Below, piece by piece: positions 11,562-12,934 of a DNA stretch of 12,934 nucleotides (position 1 is its first letter; each line of letters begins with the position of its first letter). The DNA comes from Chloroflexota bacterium (GTDB taxonomy: Bacteria > Chloroflexota > Dehalococcoidia > DSTF01 > JACRBR01), in assembly GCA_021813085.1 (NCBI GenBank), contig JAKAMA010000024.1, positions 1 to 12,934 of the forward strand, given 5' to 3'. The notes under the pieces were generated by a model that did no database searches, was not told where the DNA came from, and worked only from the letters and a program-made list of their open reading frames with translations. A program made the position numbers and the translations under genes.

Positions 11562-12934
11562 GGGTGGCCGGCCTGCGCGCGATCCTCTTCGCCGGCACGA
11601 TCGCGGCCGCGCTCGCCGGGCTGGCCGCCGGGGCGACGCGCGCGCACGCGCAGCGGGGCGCGCCGTCGCTCGCGATCACGCAGGTCGACAGCACGCGCTA
11701 CCCGGCGGTCACCGCCGTGGTCACGGTGCTCGACGCCAACGGCGTGCCGGTGCCCGGCCTGCGGGCGTCCGCGTTCCACGCGTCCGACGGCCCGGCCGCC
11801 GTCGCGGTCGGCGGCGTAGAGAGCGTCCAGGACGCGAACTTGCGCCTGAGCGTTGTCCTCGTCATCGACACGTCGGGCAGCATGCTGGGCGCGCCACTCG
11901 ACCGCGCGAAGCAGGCCGCAACGGCGTTCGTGGACGCGCTTGGGCCGAACGACGACGTCGCGCTGGTCGCGTTCTCCGATGCCGTGCGCGCGCCGTTGCA
12001 GGGCTTCACGCGCGACCGCGCCGCGCTCGCGGCGGGCATCGCCTCGCTGCAGGCGGGTGGCGCGACGGTGCTGTACCAGGCGGTACAGGCGGCGGTGCTC
12101 ACGGCGCGCATGTCGTCCGCGCCGCGCAAGGCGATCGTCCTCCTGACCGACGGCAAGAACGACACCACCACCTCGACGGCGACCGCCGCCGGCTCGATCG
12201 GCTCCGCGAAGAATGCCGGTCTGCCGGTGTTCACGATCGGCTTCGGTGACCAGCCGGACGTCGCGTACCTGCAGGCGCTGTCGGGCGCGACGCAGGGGCA
12301 GTACAGCGCGGCGACGGCCGCGAACGTCGGCGACGTCTACCAGCGCATCGCGGGCCTGCTGCGTGCCCAGTACGTGCTCAGCCTCGACGCCTCGCGCCCC
12401 GCCGACGGCTCGGCCGGCACGCTGCGCATCGTCGCGGACGTCGGGGGGGCACCGGCCGCGGCGACGGCGCCATTCACGCGCGGCGCGGCTCCGGCGGCGC
12501 CGGCGGCTGCAACGGCGACACCGCCCCCGGCGGTGGCACAGGCATCGGCGGACGGCGCCGCCGGCGGCGTGCTCTACGTCGCCATCGGCGCGCTCGTGGC
12601 TGTGCTGCTCGTCGTGCTCGGGCTGCTCGGCTTGCGCCGCCTGCGCGCGGTCCGCCGGCAGCGCGCCGTCGAGCGCCACGCCGGCCGCCAGTCCGATGAG
12701 ACCATTCCCTTCGCCCGGCCGGCCGAAGGGGCTGGCGTCGCTACGGCCGCCGCGCCGAGGGGCACGGGCCGGCTCGTCGAGCGGGCGGCGGACGGTGCCG
12801 GCCGCGTCTTCGAGCTGGGCGCGGGCCCGGCGATCGTCGGCTCGTCGCGGCGCACGGCGACGATCGTCCTGCCGGCGGAAGACGGCGTGGCGCCCGAGCA
12901 CGCGCGCATCTGGCTGCGCGACGGACGGTACCTG
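11558..12934 (+). CDS. Exported VWA domain protein with transmembrane helix and FHA-like domain (3' end outside window)
   Basis: 459 residues are visible with no stop before the window edge. There is a signal peptide (about 1-31, ending AHA before Gln32). A short beta region (about 35-95, PAVTAVVTVLDANGVPVPG) precedes a von Willebrand factor A domain (about 98-290) with a complete MIDAS metal site: DTSGS (Asp104, Ser106, Ser108), Thr170 and Asp198 in LLTDGKND. An Ala/Pro-rich linker leads to one transmembrane helix (about 338-358) followed by basic residues, then a FHA-like domain from about 415, including IVGSS and PEHARIWL. Topology: VWA outside, FHA inside. The canonical Arg after Gly and the Ser before the His of FHA domains are not evident. 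The GTG start overlaps the zinc-ribbon stop. Confidence 0.85.
   Translation, partial: MRVAGLRAILFAGTIAAALAGLAAGATRAHAQRGAPSLAITQVDSTRYPAVTAVVTVLDANGVPVPGLRASAFHASDGPAAVAVGGVESVQDANLRLSVVLVIDTSGSMLGAPLDRAKQAATAFVDALGPNDDVALVAFSDAVRAPLQGFTRDRAALAAGIASLQAGGATVLYQAVQAAVLTARMSSAPRKAIVLLTDGKNDTTTSTATAAGSIGSAKNAGLPVFTIGFGDQPDVAYLQALSGATQGQYSAATAANVGDVYQRIAGLLRAQYVLSLDASRPADGSAGTLRIVADVGGAPAAATAPFTRGAAPAAPAAATATPPPAVAQASADGAAGGVLYVAIGALVAVLLVVLGLLGLRRLRAVRRQRAVERHAGRQSDETIPFARPAEGAGVATAAAPRGTGRLVERAADGAGRVFELGAGPAIVGSSRRTATIVLPAEDGVAPEHARIWLRDGRYL

Noticed and set aside
11405..12901. 498-codon open frame antisense to the zinc-ribbon and VWA genes
   Set aside because: Low-complexity Arg/Gly/Asp-rich translation without domains. 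The opposite strand encodes a clear signal peptide, MIDAS site and transmembrane helix.

Overview
The window is a high-GC bacterial chromosome segment with short intergenic gaps. It has lipobox-type lipoproteins, GTG and TTG starts, and -10-like TANNNT boxes placed almost directly on start codons. This suggests a Chloroflexota- or Actinomycetota-like organism; I lean to Chloroflexota, but this is inference and no rRNA or taxonomic marker is present. No tRNA, rRNA, CRISPR array, transposase or prophage gene was seen.

Layout. (1) 2-1467, plus strand: the 3' end of an ABC-2 type permease followed by a PF14907-type nucleotidyltransferase-like protein, in an apparent operon. (2) 1589-4781, minus strand: a phosphate uptake operon pstS-pstC-pstA, with hairpins between pstS and pstC and an ATGA overlap between pstC and pstA. 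No pstB or phoU follows; the operon ends against the convergent nucleotidyltransferase gene. (3) 4782-5054: a divergent control region with two four-unit arrays of GTTAAC-like boxes at 10-11 bp pitch. They read as Pho boxes, one facing pstS and one facing a cytosolic histidine phosphatase gene (5055-5801). (4) 5802-7646, minus strand: an arsenic resistance operon arsR-acr3-arsC, ending directly against the phosphatase stop codon. arsR has a recognisable promoter with an inverted repeat over the -10. (5) 7782-8156: a MmcQ/YjbR-family gene. (6) 8157-8583: a 427-bp non-coding stretch with two hairpins and a third Pho-box-like array. (7) 8584-10656: a large lipoprotein with FxLYD-like, lytic-transglycosylase-like and BACON-like domains. 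(8) 10757-11353: a lipoprotein HNH nuclease. (9) 11391-end: a 56-residue zinc-ribbon protein overlapping (GTGA) the start of an exported VWA-TM-FHA protein that runs off the window.

How it fits together. The centre is a phosphate/arsenate module. Pst imports phosphate and, unavoidably, its analogue arsenate. ArsC reduces arsenate to arsenite and Acr3 exports it. The shared Pho-box grammar (GTTAAC-like heptamers every 10-11 bp, then a TANNNT -10) links pst, the histidine phosphatase and, less certainly, the cell-wall lipoprotein into one proposed phosphate-starvation regulon. The right end is a set of cell-surface proteins of unknown joint role. The most unusual items are the three Pho-box arrays, the pst operon without its ATPase gene, the arsR sensor lacking the classical CxC site, and the zinc-ribbon/VWA-FHA pair.
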